Assembly: GCF_018200035.1 (NCBI RefSeq)
Contig: NZ_CP073582.1
Span: 124,001 to 188,000, forward strand
Length of the DNA stretch: 64,000 nt
Origin: Sulfitobacter albidus
GTDB taxonomy: Bacteria; Pseudomonadota; Alphaproteobacteria; Rhodobacterales; Rhodobacteraceae
Direction of reading: 5' to 3'
Below the pieces are notes generated by a model, which saw nothing but the letters and a program-made list of their open reading frames with translations, was not told the origin of the DNA and searched no databases. The translations under genes and the position numbers were made by a program. Positions 20,560 through 30,219 of the stretch are shown in pieces (position 1 is the first letter of the stretch; each line of letters opens with the position of its first letter).

Positions 20560-23500
20560 GTGGCTTGGGTGAAAAACGTGGCAACGCATATCGTTACATC
20601 GTCAAATTGGAATAATCCGGCGTTCTGGTCTGGGATCAATCAGTCGACCGCGGGGCACACCCTTGATTTTGACAGCCTGCCCAGCAATTTCACGGTCAAT
20701 CTTGATCAGGCGACCGGTAAGTTGACGCTGTCGGATGGCACCACGACCTTTGTGGTTGGAGAATCCGGGGTCAGCGGTGTGGATGCCAATCTTGGCGGTG
20801 CAACGCTATTCGATTTCTTCACGATCCTGAGCGGCACGCTCGGCGATGATACGCTGCTCGGAACCGCGGGGAATGACATCATCAATGCCGGGTCGGGCGA
20901 TGATACGGTCCTTGGCGGGCTGGGGGATGATACGCTCGACGGCGGTGCGGGGGTGGACCGCATCTTTGCCGGGGAAGGTGCCGACAGCGTGGATGGCGGC
21001 GCCAATGCCGACCTTATCACTGGCGACGGTGGTGCCGACTTTATCAAGGGCGGGAGCGGCAATGATACACTCTTTGGTGGTCAGGACAGTGCAACCTCAT
21101 CTGGCGGCAGCGACGCGCCCTCGCTGAGCTTCGGCGTCTTTCATCTGGGCTACGCCCCCGAAATGGACACCACTGACGGCAACACTGTCAATGAGAACGC
21201 CGCCGCGATCCTCGGCACATTCGGCAGCGCGCAAAACGCGCTTTACCACAGCCTGCAAACCGCCGTTGCCTCCGATACGGACGGCAATACCTGGATAAAC
21301 ATCGGCGATACCGAAACGGCCGAGACGATCACGATTGACGGCACCGCCCGTGAGATTGACGTCGCTTCATTCTACGACGCGACCGTTACCTTCACCGACG
21401 GAACCACAGGCAATTTCAACACTGTCGTCCTTCAGACGACTGACGGGCATCTCTACATGATGCCTGAAACCACGAACAACGCCGATCACGCGCTTCTGAC
21501 CAGCAAGCCGATTGAATCCGTTACACTGGATGCGGTTTCTGTCAACTATACCAATGTGTCTGCCACCCGGATGGACGGTAACTATGCCCTGCCTGGCGAT
21601 ACCGATACCTCAAACGACACCCTTGAGGGTGGGTCCGGCGACGATGTGCTCTACGGCGGGGGCGGCGACGATGCGCTTTATTCCAACCTTGGCAACGATA
21701 CCATGTACGGCGGGGATGGAGATGATTATCTCCAGTCGGGCTCCAGCACAGGTACCGCCGCTTTCGGTGAGGGCGGCAATGATCTGTTCAATATCTCTGT
21801 CGGTTTGCAGGACGGCGGTGATGACGACGACATTTTCCGCGCCATCTTTGGCTTCAGGGCAGCTACGATTGTAGGCGGAGAGGGCGGTACGGATTTTGAC
21901 ATCATCGACCTGAGTTCGGTTTCTGCGACACTTTCCGTCGACTGGACCGGCGCCGAAGCAGGCACAATCATCAGCGGCTCCGACACACTCACCTTTTCCG
22001 AAATTGAACGGATCACCCTCGGCTCCAACACCGATACTGTCGATGCGCGCGCCGAAACCCGTGGCGTCAATCTCGACACAGGAGCGGGCAACGATTCAAT
22101 CCGCGATGGTCAGGGCAACGATACCATTTACGGCGGCGCTGGAAATGACCGCGCCACTCTTTTTGGTGGGCAGGGCGATGATCTGCTCGTCGATGTCGAG
22201 ACCGTGTATGTCGAAGGTGAAGCCGGGAATGACACGATCATTGCCGGGACGGGCGGAGGATTCGTCGGGCTGGACGAGAACTGGAATCTCAGCTTTTCCG
22301 ACGGCCAGAATGCGATCTCCAGCGATGGCACCTACACGCTTACGCTCACGGATGTGTATTCCTTCGACGCCTACGGAACAGCGAGCTTCGTCGATGCGTC
22401 CGGCGCAGGTCAGGGGATTTCCTTTTTTGCCTACGACGGGACGGATACAGTTGTCGGCTCGAACTTTGATGATCAGGTTTTCGGGTTCGGCAGCGGGTCG
22501 CTGAATGTCTCGGCAGGGGCGGGCAACGACGCTATCGACGGCAGCCTGAGCGCAGGGGACACATTGTCGGGTCAGGCAGGCAATGACAGCCTGCAGGGCT
22601 TTGGCGGCGACGATGTTCTGTCAGGCGGGTCAGGAAACGACACACTCGAGGGTGGGGATGGCAACGACCTTTTGGACGGCGGCGAGGGGGATGATATCGT
22701 CAACGCCGGGGCGGGCGATGACACGGTTCTGAGTAACTTCAGCAGCTTCGACGGCAGCACTGACGACGTCTACGACGGTGGCAGCGGCGTTGACACATTC
22801 ACCATCGGCGGCACCGGGACGGACGGCTTCAGCTATTCGATCAACCTCGAAACCGGTGCGGGAAGCTACGGGAACACTTATCTTAACTTCGAGAATGTGA
22901 CCGGCGGGTCCGGCGATGATACCTTCCTCGGCACGTCCGATGACAACATCCTCATTGGCAACGGTGGCAACGACATTCTGCTTGGCGGAGACGGGGCCGA
23001 CACCATCGCGGGCGGCGACGGGGACGACTATATCGAAGGCGGCGCAGGCGATGACTTTCTGACCACTGGCCTAGGTCAGGACACGCTGTTGGGCGGCGAC
23101 GGCAATGACACGCTGCTGAACTCTGACGGCGACGACAGCCTCGATGGCGGCGCGGGTGACGACAGTATCGTTGCCACCGGTGGCGAAGATACCCTGCGCG
23201 GCGGTACCGGGGCCGATACGATGGAGGGTGGCGACGATGCCGACACCTTTATCATCGAGGACAACTTCGGCAACGACGTCATTATCGGCGGCGAAGGAAC
23301 CACGGACGGTACGGACCGGGATTTCGACATCATCGATCTGACAGCGCTGACGGGTCCCGTCACCGTAACCTACACCGGTGACGAGGCGGGCACGATCACT
23401 GATGGCACCCATACAATCACCTTTTCCGAGATCGAGCAGATCATCACCACCGATCAGAACGACAGCATCAATGCTGTCGATGACACCTCAGGGAGCTTTC

Positions 23501-25723
23501 TGGACGCAAGGGGTGGCGACGACGAAATTAGGGGCGGTCAGGGCAACGACACAATCCTTGGCGGATCTGGCCGGGATACGATCTCTGACGGAGAGGGCGA
23601 CGACTCAGTTGATGCCGGTTCGGGCGATGACATTATTGGCGGTTGGTCCGGCAATGATACATTCGACGGGGGACGGGTAACGACAGTATCGAGGGGGCGA
23701 TGGCGCCGACAACATTCAGGGCGGCGCCGGTGATGACCTTTTGGTGGGCTATGATGCCGCAAATCTCGGCGGGGGCTCAACCGATGTCGCGATAGATGAT
23801 GGAGCAGCCGATACGATTGAAGGAGGGACAGGCGCAGATACCATTGCGGGGGGGCGTGGTGCCGACAGCTTGTCGGGGGGCGATGATGCCGACACCTTCG
23901 TAATTCATGACAATTTTGGCAACGACACCATCTCGGGTGGCGAAGGCGGCATCGATGACGACGTAATTGATCTCAGCGCAATGACGGGCCCCGTCACCGT
24001 CAGCTTTACCGGTGACGAGGCGGGCACGATCACTGATGGCACCGATACGATCACCTTTTCCGAGATCGAGCAGGTCATCACCACCGATCAGGCGGATATC
24101 GTCGATGCGACCGGCAAGGCCGGCACAGGTGGGATCAGTGTCGACACCCGCTCGGGCAACGACACCATCACTGGCGGGAATGGCGACGATACGATCGTCG
24201 CGGGCGACGGGGATGACAACGTCGATGGTGGCTCCGGCGCGGACAGGGTCGAGGGCGGCGCGGGCGCCGATACCGTATCGGGCGGCGGCGGGAGCGATAC
24301 ACTCATCGGCGGTGCTGGCGATGACAGCCTGAATGGCGGCGGCAATGCCGACAGCATTGAGGGCGGCGACGGACAAGACACGATTCAGGGCGGTGCAGGT
24401 GGCGATACCATCGACGGTGGGGCCGGGGCTGACAGCATCGAGGGTGGCGGCGGCAATGATTTCATCCGCCACGCGGTCGGAGGTGACACAGTTGACGGCG
24501 GGGCCGGGAGCGACACAATTTACGGCGGATTTGCGCCAGGCGATGACGACGCCGTGCTGCGGGGTGGCGATGGCAACGACAGCATCGTCACCTACGGCGC
24601 GAATGACACGGTCTTCGGCGATGCGGGCAACGACACGATTGTCGGAGACGCGGGGAACGAAAGCTTCGACGGCGGCGCCGATGACGACGACATCTGGGGC
24701 GGCGACGGCGATGATACGATCACCGGCGGCACGGGCCGTGACACGGTCGAAGGGGGCGCAGGGAACGACAGTCTTTCAGGCGGCGACGGTGATGATGTCT
24801 TTGTCTACGCCCAGGCCGAAGGCGCCGACACCATCACTGATTTCAACTTTGGCAACTCCGGTGCCATCGGGGACGGCGATACGACCAACAACGATTTTAT
24901 CGATCTGTCCGGATTCTATGACCGGGTAGGTGAACTGCGCGAAGATTTCGATGACGACGGCGTTCTCAACCAATCAAACAGCACAGCCAACGGGGGTGAT
25001 GTTGATTATTCGGATAACGCCCAGATGGACGCGAGCAATAACCTCACGTTCCAGGGGGCGAGCCGCGACAGCTTTACCGCCGACAATACCGGCGTAGTCT
25101 GCTTCGCCAAAGGCATGCGGATTGCCACGCCCAGAGGTCCGCGCGCGGTCGAAAGCCTTGAGGCTGGAGATGTCGTCTGCACCCACAGCGGCGCCCTGCT
25201 GCCGTTGGTCTGGACCGGGAAAACGGAGCTGGCCCTGCAATCAGGTCACCGCGACCCGCGCCGTACCCCGGTTCGTATCAAGCCTGTTTCCGGCGGCGGC
25301 AATCGCGCCCTTCTTGTCTCACCGCAGCACTGCATGCTCATGACCCTCTCCGACGGCAGCGAGGCTTTCGCACGCGCGCGACACCTGGCCGAAGAAACCA
25401 AACTGGCCTCCTATGCCCTGAGCCGCCCGCGCGTAAGCTACGTGCATCTTTGTCTCGCGCGGCATGACATCCTGATTTGCGAGGGCCGCCCGAGTGAGAG
25501 CTTTTATCCCGGCCGCTGGGCGCTGCGCAGCTTGCCAGAGCCCGATCTTGGCCGCCTCCTGCGGGCCGTCCCGACGGTGCGGCCAGGTGCCGGGGAGACG
25601 GGATACGGGCCGCGGGCCGCACCGATCCTCGCCCGTCACGAAATCCGCAAATTAACAGCCGCAGGGACCCTTGCCTTTGCGCCGCTTGCGATGCCCGACA
25701 CGCCGGTTCAGGTCGCGAGATAG
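20560..25723 (+). CDS. RTX (hemolysin-type Ca-binding) protein with C-terminal Hint domain, two frame breaks
   Basis: GTG 20560 opens a secreted, acidic protein of about 1720 aa. Nonapeptide RTX repeats (GGxGNDxI/L) occur in several blocks (about 20830-21080, 21620-21760, 22080-22160, 22500-22740, 22900-23250, 23500-24800). A Hint domain fills the last ~210 residues: CFAKGMRIATPRG with the catalytic Cys, LLVSPQHCML with the conserved His, and ICEGRPSESFYPG. The frame fails twice close together. Adding one G to each of the runs 23668-23672 and 23693-23697 gives a perfect repeat (GGTGNDSIEGGDGADNIQGG) joining both halves. RTX proteins leave by type I secretion; no T1SS genes are nearby. Confidence 0.85.
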
Positions 25724-25762
25724 CGGCTGGATCATCCAATCGCTACCGGATCTTGCGTTTTG

Positions 25763-25779
25763 CAGGGCCCCCTGCCCTG
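25763..25779. terminator. GC hairpin between convergent genes (weak terminator candidate)
   Basis: Perfect 6-bp inverted repeat CAGGGC / GCCCTG with a 5-nt loop, between the RTX stop (25723) and the stop of the convergent SDR gene (25827). There is no T-tract on either side, so it is at best a weak or Rho-assisted terminator. Confidence 0.3.
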
Positions 25780-25826
25780 ACCGGCGGCCCGTTGCGGCCC
25801 GTCGAAATAAGTGTTCCTCGCAAAGT

Positions 25827-26591
25827 CTAGAGAGACGCGGTGATCCCACCGTCGACAAAAAGGGTGTGCCCGTTGACAAAGCTCGATGACGGACCCGACA
25901 GGAAAACCGCCGCACCAACCAGCTCTTCAACCTTGCCCCAACGGCCCGCAGGGGTTCGTTTTTCCAGCCAGTTGGTAAATTCGGGATCGGCGACGAGAGC
26001 CGCGTTCAGCGGCGTCTCGAAATAGCCCGGCGCGATGGCATTGCACTGCAGCCCATGGCGCGCCCAATCCGTCGCCATCCCCTTGGTCAGGTTCGCGACA
26101 GCCCCTTTGGTGGCGGTATAGGGCGCGATGCCCGGCCGCGCGAGCGCGGTCTGCACCGACGCGATGTTGATGATCTTGCCCGCCCCGCGCCCGATCATGT
26201 GACGCGCGACGGCCTGTCCCACGTGGAAAACACTTGCGACATTGGTTTGCAACAAACGCTCGAAAGCGTCGGCTGGAAAATCCTCAAGCGTGCTGCGGTG
26301 CTGCATCCCGGCATTGTTGATCAGGATGTCGATCGCGCCTGTCTCAGCCTCAAAGCGGTCCACGGCGGCACGCACCGCCGCGTGATCGGTCGCATCGAAG
26401 GCAAGTTCATGCACCGTCGCCCCATCCGCCCGCAAAGTCTCTGCCGCATCCGTCAGCTTTTCGGCGTCACGCCCGTTCAAAACGATTTCCGCGCCCGCCT
26501 CCGAAAGACCGCGCGCCAGCGCATACCCGATCCCCTGCGAGGATCCGGTGATCAGGGCGCGACGCCCGGTGAGATCAAAAAGGCTGGACAT
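25827..26591 (-). CDS. idnO: Gluconate 5-dehydrogenase (SDR family)
   Basis: A 254-aa classical short-chain dehydrogenase: Rossmann motif TGSSQGIG (residues ~15-22), NNAG (~91-94), catalytic Ser in NIASVQ and YxxxK in YTATKGAV (~156-163). The overall sequence, including GYFETPLNAALV, is of the gluconate 5-dehydrogenase (IdnO/Gno) type, which interconverts 5-keto-D-gluconate and D-gluconate. It is divergent from an L-idonate 5-dehydrogenase gene, its pathway partner. SDR substrate calls from sequence alone are imperfect, but the pairing strengthens this one. Confidence 0.8.
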   Translation of the reverse strand: MSSLFDLTGRRALITGSSQGIGYALARGLSEAGAEIVLNGRDAEKLTDAAETLRADGATVHELAFDATDHAAVRAAVDRFEAETGAIDILINNAGMQHRSTLEDFPADAFERLLQTNVASVFHVGQAVARHMIGRGAGKIINIASVQTALARPGIAPYTATKGAVANLTKGMATDWARHGLQCNAIAPGYFETPLNAALVADPEFTNWLEKRTPAGRWGKVEELVGAAVFLSGPSSSFVNGHTLFVDGGITASL

Positions 26592-26707
26592 GGACGGCTC
26601 CGGAATGAGGTAGCGGGATTGACCGCCGGACAGTTGTCGATACCTTGGTCACGCCCCCCCATGCTGTCAACTCACCCGGCAGCCTTCCTGGCCCTGAAAG
26701 GTCTGCC

Positions 26708-27736
26708 ATGAAAGTCGTCGTTGTCCATGCCGCGCGGGATTTGCGTGTTGAGACCCGCGAGATGCCCAAACCCGGCCCCGGTCAGGTGTTGGTCAAGCTG
26801 GCGGCAGGCGGGATCTGCGGATCAGATCTGCATTACGTCAATCACGGTGGCTTCGGCACCGTGCGGCTACGCGAGCCGATGATCCTCGGCCACGAAGTTG
26901 CGGGCCATATTGAAAGCGTGGGCGCGGGCGTCGCGGATCTGATGCCCGGCACGCTTGTCGCCGTCTCGCCCTCGCGACCTTGCGGCAGCTGCAGCTTTTG
27001 CAACGAGGGTCGTCAGAACCACTGCCTGAACATGCGCTTTTACGGCTCCGCGATGCCGTTCCCGCATATTCAGGGTGCGTTTCGGGAGTACATCGTGGCG
27101 GATGCGGCGCAATGTGCGGATGCGGGCGCGCTGACGCCCGGTGAGGCCGCAATGGCCGAGCCCCTCGCCGTCGTGCTGCACGCCGCGCGGCAAGTCGGTG
27201 ATCTGATGGGGCGTCGGGTGCTGGTGACGGGCTGCGGGCCGATTGGCCTGCTCGCCGTACTGGTCGCGCGCGCCGCAGGCGCGGTCGAGATCGTGGCGAC
27301 CGATATTTCAGACTTCACGCTTGCCAAAGCGCGCGAGGTCGGGGCGGATGCGACAGTAAACGTGGCGCGCGAGGATCAAAGCCTGGATCGATTCAGCGCG
27401 GGCAAAGGGTATTTCGATACGCTGTTCGAATGTTCTGGCGTGGCCTCCGCGCTTGCCGCCGCGGTACCCGTCCTGCGCCCCGGTGCGACGATCGCGCAGC
27501 TTGGCCTTGGCGGAGACATGACACTGCCCCTGCAAGCCATGACCGCCAAGGAACTTCAGCTTAAGGGCTCGTTCCGCTTTCACGCGGAGTTTTTCACGGG
27601 GGTCGAGATGATGCGTCGCGGCAGGCTGAACACGGCGCCACTGATCACGCACCGCTATTCCATCGACGAGGCGCAGGCCGCCTTCGCCATGGCATCGGAC
27701 CGCACACAGGCGATCAAGGTCAATCTGACCCTCTGA
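26708..27736 (+). CDS. idnD: L-idonate 5-dehydrogenase (zinc MDR family)
   Basis: Start chosen at ATG 26708 (MKVVVVHAARDL), 342 aa, the usual length. Zinc alcohol-dehydrogenase marks are complete: catalytic site CGSDLHY and GHEVAGHIE, structural zinc cysteines in CGSCSFCNEGRQNHC, and the Rossmann motif GCGPIGLLA (~175). Family members oxidise L-idonate to 5-ketogluconate, which the divergent IdnO-type SDR then reduces to gluconate. The 116-bp shared upstream region presumably holds both promoters; I see no convincing operator there. Confidence 0.8.
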   Translation: MKVVVVHAARDLRVETREMPKPGPGQVLVKLAAGGICGSDLHYVNHGGFGTVRLREPMILGHEVAGHIESVGAGVADLMPGTLVAVSPSRPCGSCSFCNEGRQNHCLNMRFYGSAMPFPHIQGAFREYIVADAAQCADAGALTPGEAAMAEPLAVVLHAARQVGDLMGRRVLVTGCGPIGLLAVLVARAAGAVEIVATDISDFTLAKAREVGADATVNVAREDQSLDRFSAGKGYFDTLFECSGVASALAAAVPVLRPGATIAQLGLGGDMTLPLQAMTAKELQLKGSFRFHAEFFTGVEMMRRGRLNTAPLITHRYSIDEAQAAFAMASDRTQAIKVNLTL

Positions 27737-27819
27737 CCACACAGATTGCGGCCCTGGCGGTCACATTTCCGATCCCATACCGCTGATTCGCCGCGCGATC
27801 CGGATGCAATTCTTGCACC

Positions 27820-27834
27820 TTAACAAATAGTTAA
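27820..27834. promoter_or_regulatory. Inverted repeat upstream of haloperoxidase
   Basis: TTAAC-AAATA-GTTAA, perfect 5-bp arms in a short AT-rich island directly 3' of a TTGCAC hexamer, 73 bp before the haloperoxidase start. Possible operator or promoter element; no regulator can be assigned. Confidence 0.35.
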
Positions 27835-27850
27835 CGCGGCCCTGCCTCAG

Positions 27851-27869
27851 CGGTCACGATCCGGTCACG
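27851..27869 (+). promoter_or_regulatory. Direct repeats with 11-bp period upstream of haloperoxidase
   Basis: CGGTCACG occurs at 27851 and again at 27862, exactly one helical turn apart; a third CGGTCAC lies at 27758. Tandem heptamers with 11-bp spacing are the usual binding arrangement of OmpR/SARP-type winged-helix regulators. One such regulator-like gene lies at 32803-34422, but a link is only a hypothesis. Confidence 0.35.
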
Positions 27870-27874
27870 CCGCT

Positions 27875-27898
27875 CCTGTCTTTTAGACCAAAGACAGG
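27875..27898 (+). promoter_or_regulatory. Hairpin that buries the haloperoxidase ribosome binding site
   Basis: Perfect 9-bp inverted repeat CCTGTCTTT / AAAGACAGG with a 6-nt loop. The 3' arm runs into the Shine-Dalgarno AGGAGG (27896-27901), 5 nt before ATG 27907. In mRNA the stem would sequester part of the ribosome binding site, so it could control translation; as DNA it could also be a protein site. Confidence 0.5.
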
Positions 27899-27906
27899 AG
27901 GACGCC

Positions 27907-29925
27907 ATGAAAGATCACTGCCCCTATAGCCAGCCGACACCCTCGCCTGATGCACGCGCGCATGTGGCCGAAGGTCACGCACGGCGCGCACAGGCGGCAG
28001 ATCACGCCGCCACACCGCTGGTGTCGGCGCACAACGGCGAGGCCGAGGATTTTGCCCAAAGCTGGCCTACGAATTTTACCAAAGGGCTGCCGCACGATTG
28101 CTACGGCAATGTCGACCCGACGGCCTATGCCACGTTCTTTCGCGAGGTTGCGCGGCCGACCTACACGAGCCCGAACGGGCAACGCCGCGCCGCGTTCGAT
28201 GTGCCGCGCTACACGGGCTCGTTCCGCACGGCACCCACCCGCGGCGAGACCCCATTTGACTGGCGCGGCTGGGAAAGCCCACTCGCAGGCCATCAGTTCA
28301 CGCTCGAAGGTCCCGGCCCTGCCGCCGTCGGCATGGCACCCGCGCCGCGCCTTGGCTCGGATGAGCTTGCGGGCGAGATGGCCGAGCTTTATGCCATGGC
28401 GCATCTGCGCGATCTGTCGTTCGAGGATATGCGCGACGGGGCGGGTGATGCCGGTGTTGTCACCGATGCGCTGTGCAAATTGCCCTGGTTCCAGCCCGGC
28501 GGCGATGCGCGCGACGCGGATGGCGCACCGCTTGATCCTGTCTCGACCGCGCGGCGGGCCCGCGACGGTGGCCCACTGTGCACACAAACGCTTTTTCGCG
28601 GTTCCAGCCCCGGCTGTGCGGCGGGGCCGTATCTGTCGCAATTCATACTGCAGGGCCACGACAGCCGCGGCGGCGGTCGGGCACAAATGGAAGCTGTGCA
28701 GCAAATCCACGGCCGCGCCCGGCGCAGTGACGGCACCCGCATCAGCGCCCGCGACGGGATGATCCTGTTTGGCGCGCAGCGCATTGATCAGCGGATCGAG
28801 CCGCAGACGCCCGGCGTCGACTATCTGCGCGACTGGGCCGAATGGCTCGACGTCCAGAACGGCGCCAACACCAAGAACGAACAGGCGTTCGATCCCGATA
28901 TCCCGCTCAAGTTCATTGAAACGCCACGCGATCTGGCAAGCTACGTGCATTTCGATGCGCTTTATCAGGCCTATCTCAACGCCTGCCTGCTGATGCTCAG
29001 CTGGGGCACGCCGATGGATCCGGGCTTGCCCGAGCCGAACACATCGCTCAGCCGCACACCCTTTGCCACATGGGGCGGGCCACATATCCTGACGCTGGTG
29101 ACAGAGGTCGCCACCCGCGCGCTGCGCGCCGTGCGCCGTCAGAAATTTCAGATCCACAACCGTGCCCGCCCGGAAAAGCTGGGTCAGGTAGCAAGCCTTG
29201 TCGCCAACGGTCACGGCGACACGCTGGGGCTGGCGAGTGATCCGGCGCAGGCACACCTGGAAAAGCTGGGTGCGGCAAAGCACCACGATTTCGACCTGCT
29301 GCACGCCATCGCACAGGCTGACGAATCCCCGCAATTTGCCCAAAGCGAAGGGGCGTGGGGCGGTTTGCCCGACAACGGTTGCAATCTGTTGCTCCCCATG
29401 GCCTACCCCGAAGGCTCGCCCATGCATCCTTCCTACGGGGCCGGTCACGCGACGGTGGCGGGCGCTTGCGTCACGGTGCTCAAGGCGTTTTTTGCCACAC
29501 GCGCCACCGACGGCAGCGCGCTGACGCTCGAACAGGCTGGCGCGCCTGCGGTGTTCGTGCCCGCGCCGGGCGGTCTGGCGCTGAGCGAATGCACGCGGCA
29601 GGGCGACACCACGCAAGCGCTTACGTTGGAGGGAGAACTCAACAAGCTCGCCGCCAACATCTCCATCGGGCGCAACATGGCCGGTGTGCACTTCTACAGC
29701 GACTATTTCGACAGTCTGCGGCTGGGCGAGCGTATCGCCGTCGGCATCCTGGCAGAGCAGATGGTAACCTATACCGAAGGTGTGACCCTCTCGCTCGACA
29801 GTTTTGACGGGGACGCACTCAAGATCCACGGTGACGGGCTGGGCGGGTTTGGCGTCGACGTGGCTGGGGGCGATTACGACAGCTGGCGGCTGCGCCACGT
29901 GCCGCAATCCCCCGCGGGAGTGTAA
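27907..29925 (+). CDS. Vanadium-dependent haloperoxidase (bromoperoxidase type)
   Basis: A 672-aa protein of the PAP2/vanadium haloperoxidase superfamily. The vanadate pocket can be read off: Lys413 and Arg419 in KFQIHNR, HPSYGAGHA with His507 and His514 (residues 507-515), and Arg589 plus the axial His595 in GRNMAGVHFYSD. Algal bromoperoxidases have SGH where this protein has AGH (Ala512), a change in one vanadate-hydrogen-bonding residue. These enzymes use peroxide to oxidise halides to hypohalous acid; in marine bacteria they are linked to defence and halogenated volatiles. No signal peptide is evident. Strong ribosome binding site AGGAGG, partly in a hairpin; followed by a small membrane-protein gene. 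Confidence 0.88.
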   Translation: MKDHCPYSQPTPSPDARAHVAEGHARRAQAADHAATPLVSAHNGEAEDFAQSWPTNFTKGLPHDCYGNVDPTAYATFFREVARPTYTSPNGQRRAAFDVPRYTGSFRTAPTRGETPFDWRGWESPLAGHQFTLEGPGPAAVGMAPAPRLGSDELAGEMAELYAMAHLRDLSFEDMRDGAGDAGVVTDALCKLPWFQPGGDARDADGAPLDPVSTARRARDGGPLCTQTLFRGSSPGCAAGPYLSQFILQGHDSRGGGRAQMEAVQQIHGRARRSDGTRISARDGMILFGAQRIDQRIEPQTPGVDYLRDWAEWLDVQNGANTKNEQAFDPDIPLKFIETPRDLASYVHFDALYQAYLNACLLMLSWGTPMDPGLPEPNTSLSRTPFATWGGPHILTLVTEVATRALRAVRRQKFQIHNRARPEKLGQVASLVANGHGDTLGLASDPAQAHLEKLGAAKHHDFDLLHAIAQADESPQFAQSEGAWGGLPDNGCNLLLPMAYPEGSPMHPSYGAGHATVAGACVTVLKAFFATRATDGSALTLEQAGAPAVFVPAPGGLALSECTRQGDTTQALTLEGELNKLAANISIGRNMAGVHFYSDYFDSLRLGERIAVGILAEQMVTYTEGVTLSLDSFDGDALKIHGDGLGGFGVDVAGGDYDSWRLRHVPQSPAGV

Positions 29926-29928
29926 TCG

Positions 29929-30141
29929 ATGCTCAAGGTTCTGCCCACCCGCCTGCCCCTACGTGTCGAGGCGCCGACTGTCCGGTCGCTGGGGCATGCG
30001 CTCTCAACCGTGCTGATCCTCATGATGATGGGGCTGATTGCCCTTGTCATCCTCTACCTCATTTCGTGCGTTCCCGACCTTTTGCGCACGTATTCCCATG
30101 ACGGGGCAAGACTGGGTGTGAGCTTCTTCCCTCACACCTGA
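29929..30141 (+). CDS. Small single-pass membrane protein, 70 aa
   Basis: Starts at ATG 29929, 3 nt after the haloperoxidase stop, so it is co-transcribed. One hydrophobic segment (about residues 28-48, STVLILMMMGLIALVILYLI) is flanked by an Arg-rich N-terminus and a short C-terminal tail. No family recognised. It ends 17 nt before a strong terminator, defining a two-gene transcript. It could anchor or regulate the haloperoxidase, but this is only positional. Confidence 0.65.
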   Translation: MLKVLPTRLPLRVEAPTVRSLGHALSTVLILMMMGLIALVILYLISCVPDLLRTYSHDGARLGVSFFPHT

Positions 30142-30158
30142 CGCTGCCCTGCCACTGG

Positions 30159-30196
30159 GGGACCGCGGTGCACTCCCCTCCGCGGTCCCTCTTTTT
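30159..30196 (+). terminator. Intrinsic terminator of the haloperoxidase operon
   Basis: Perfect 10-bp stem GGGACCGCGG (30159-30168) / CCGCGGTCCC (30180-30189), 11-nt loop, then a T-rich tail (five T at 30192-30196). It closes the transcript of the haloperoxidase and small membrane-protein genes and separates them from the next gene. Confidence 0.85.
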
Positions 30197-30219
30197 CCAT
30201 CATAGAACCGGAACGCTAC

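Noticed and set aside
26592..26707. An operator between the divergent idnO and idnD type genes
   Set aside because: A TTGACC hexamer is present, but I found no -10 at proper spacing and no convincing symmetric site.
27883..29907. 674-codon minus-strand open frame opposite the haloperoxidase
   Set aside because: The plus strand has all vanadate-site motifs, a ribosome binding site and a terminator; the antisense frame has no motif and is Arg/Ala-rich, as expected of a shadow.
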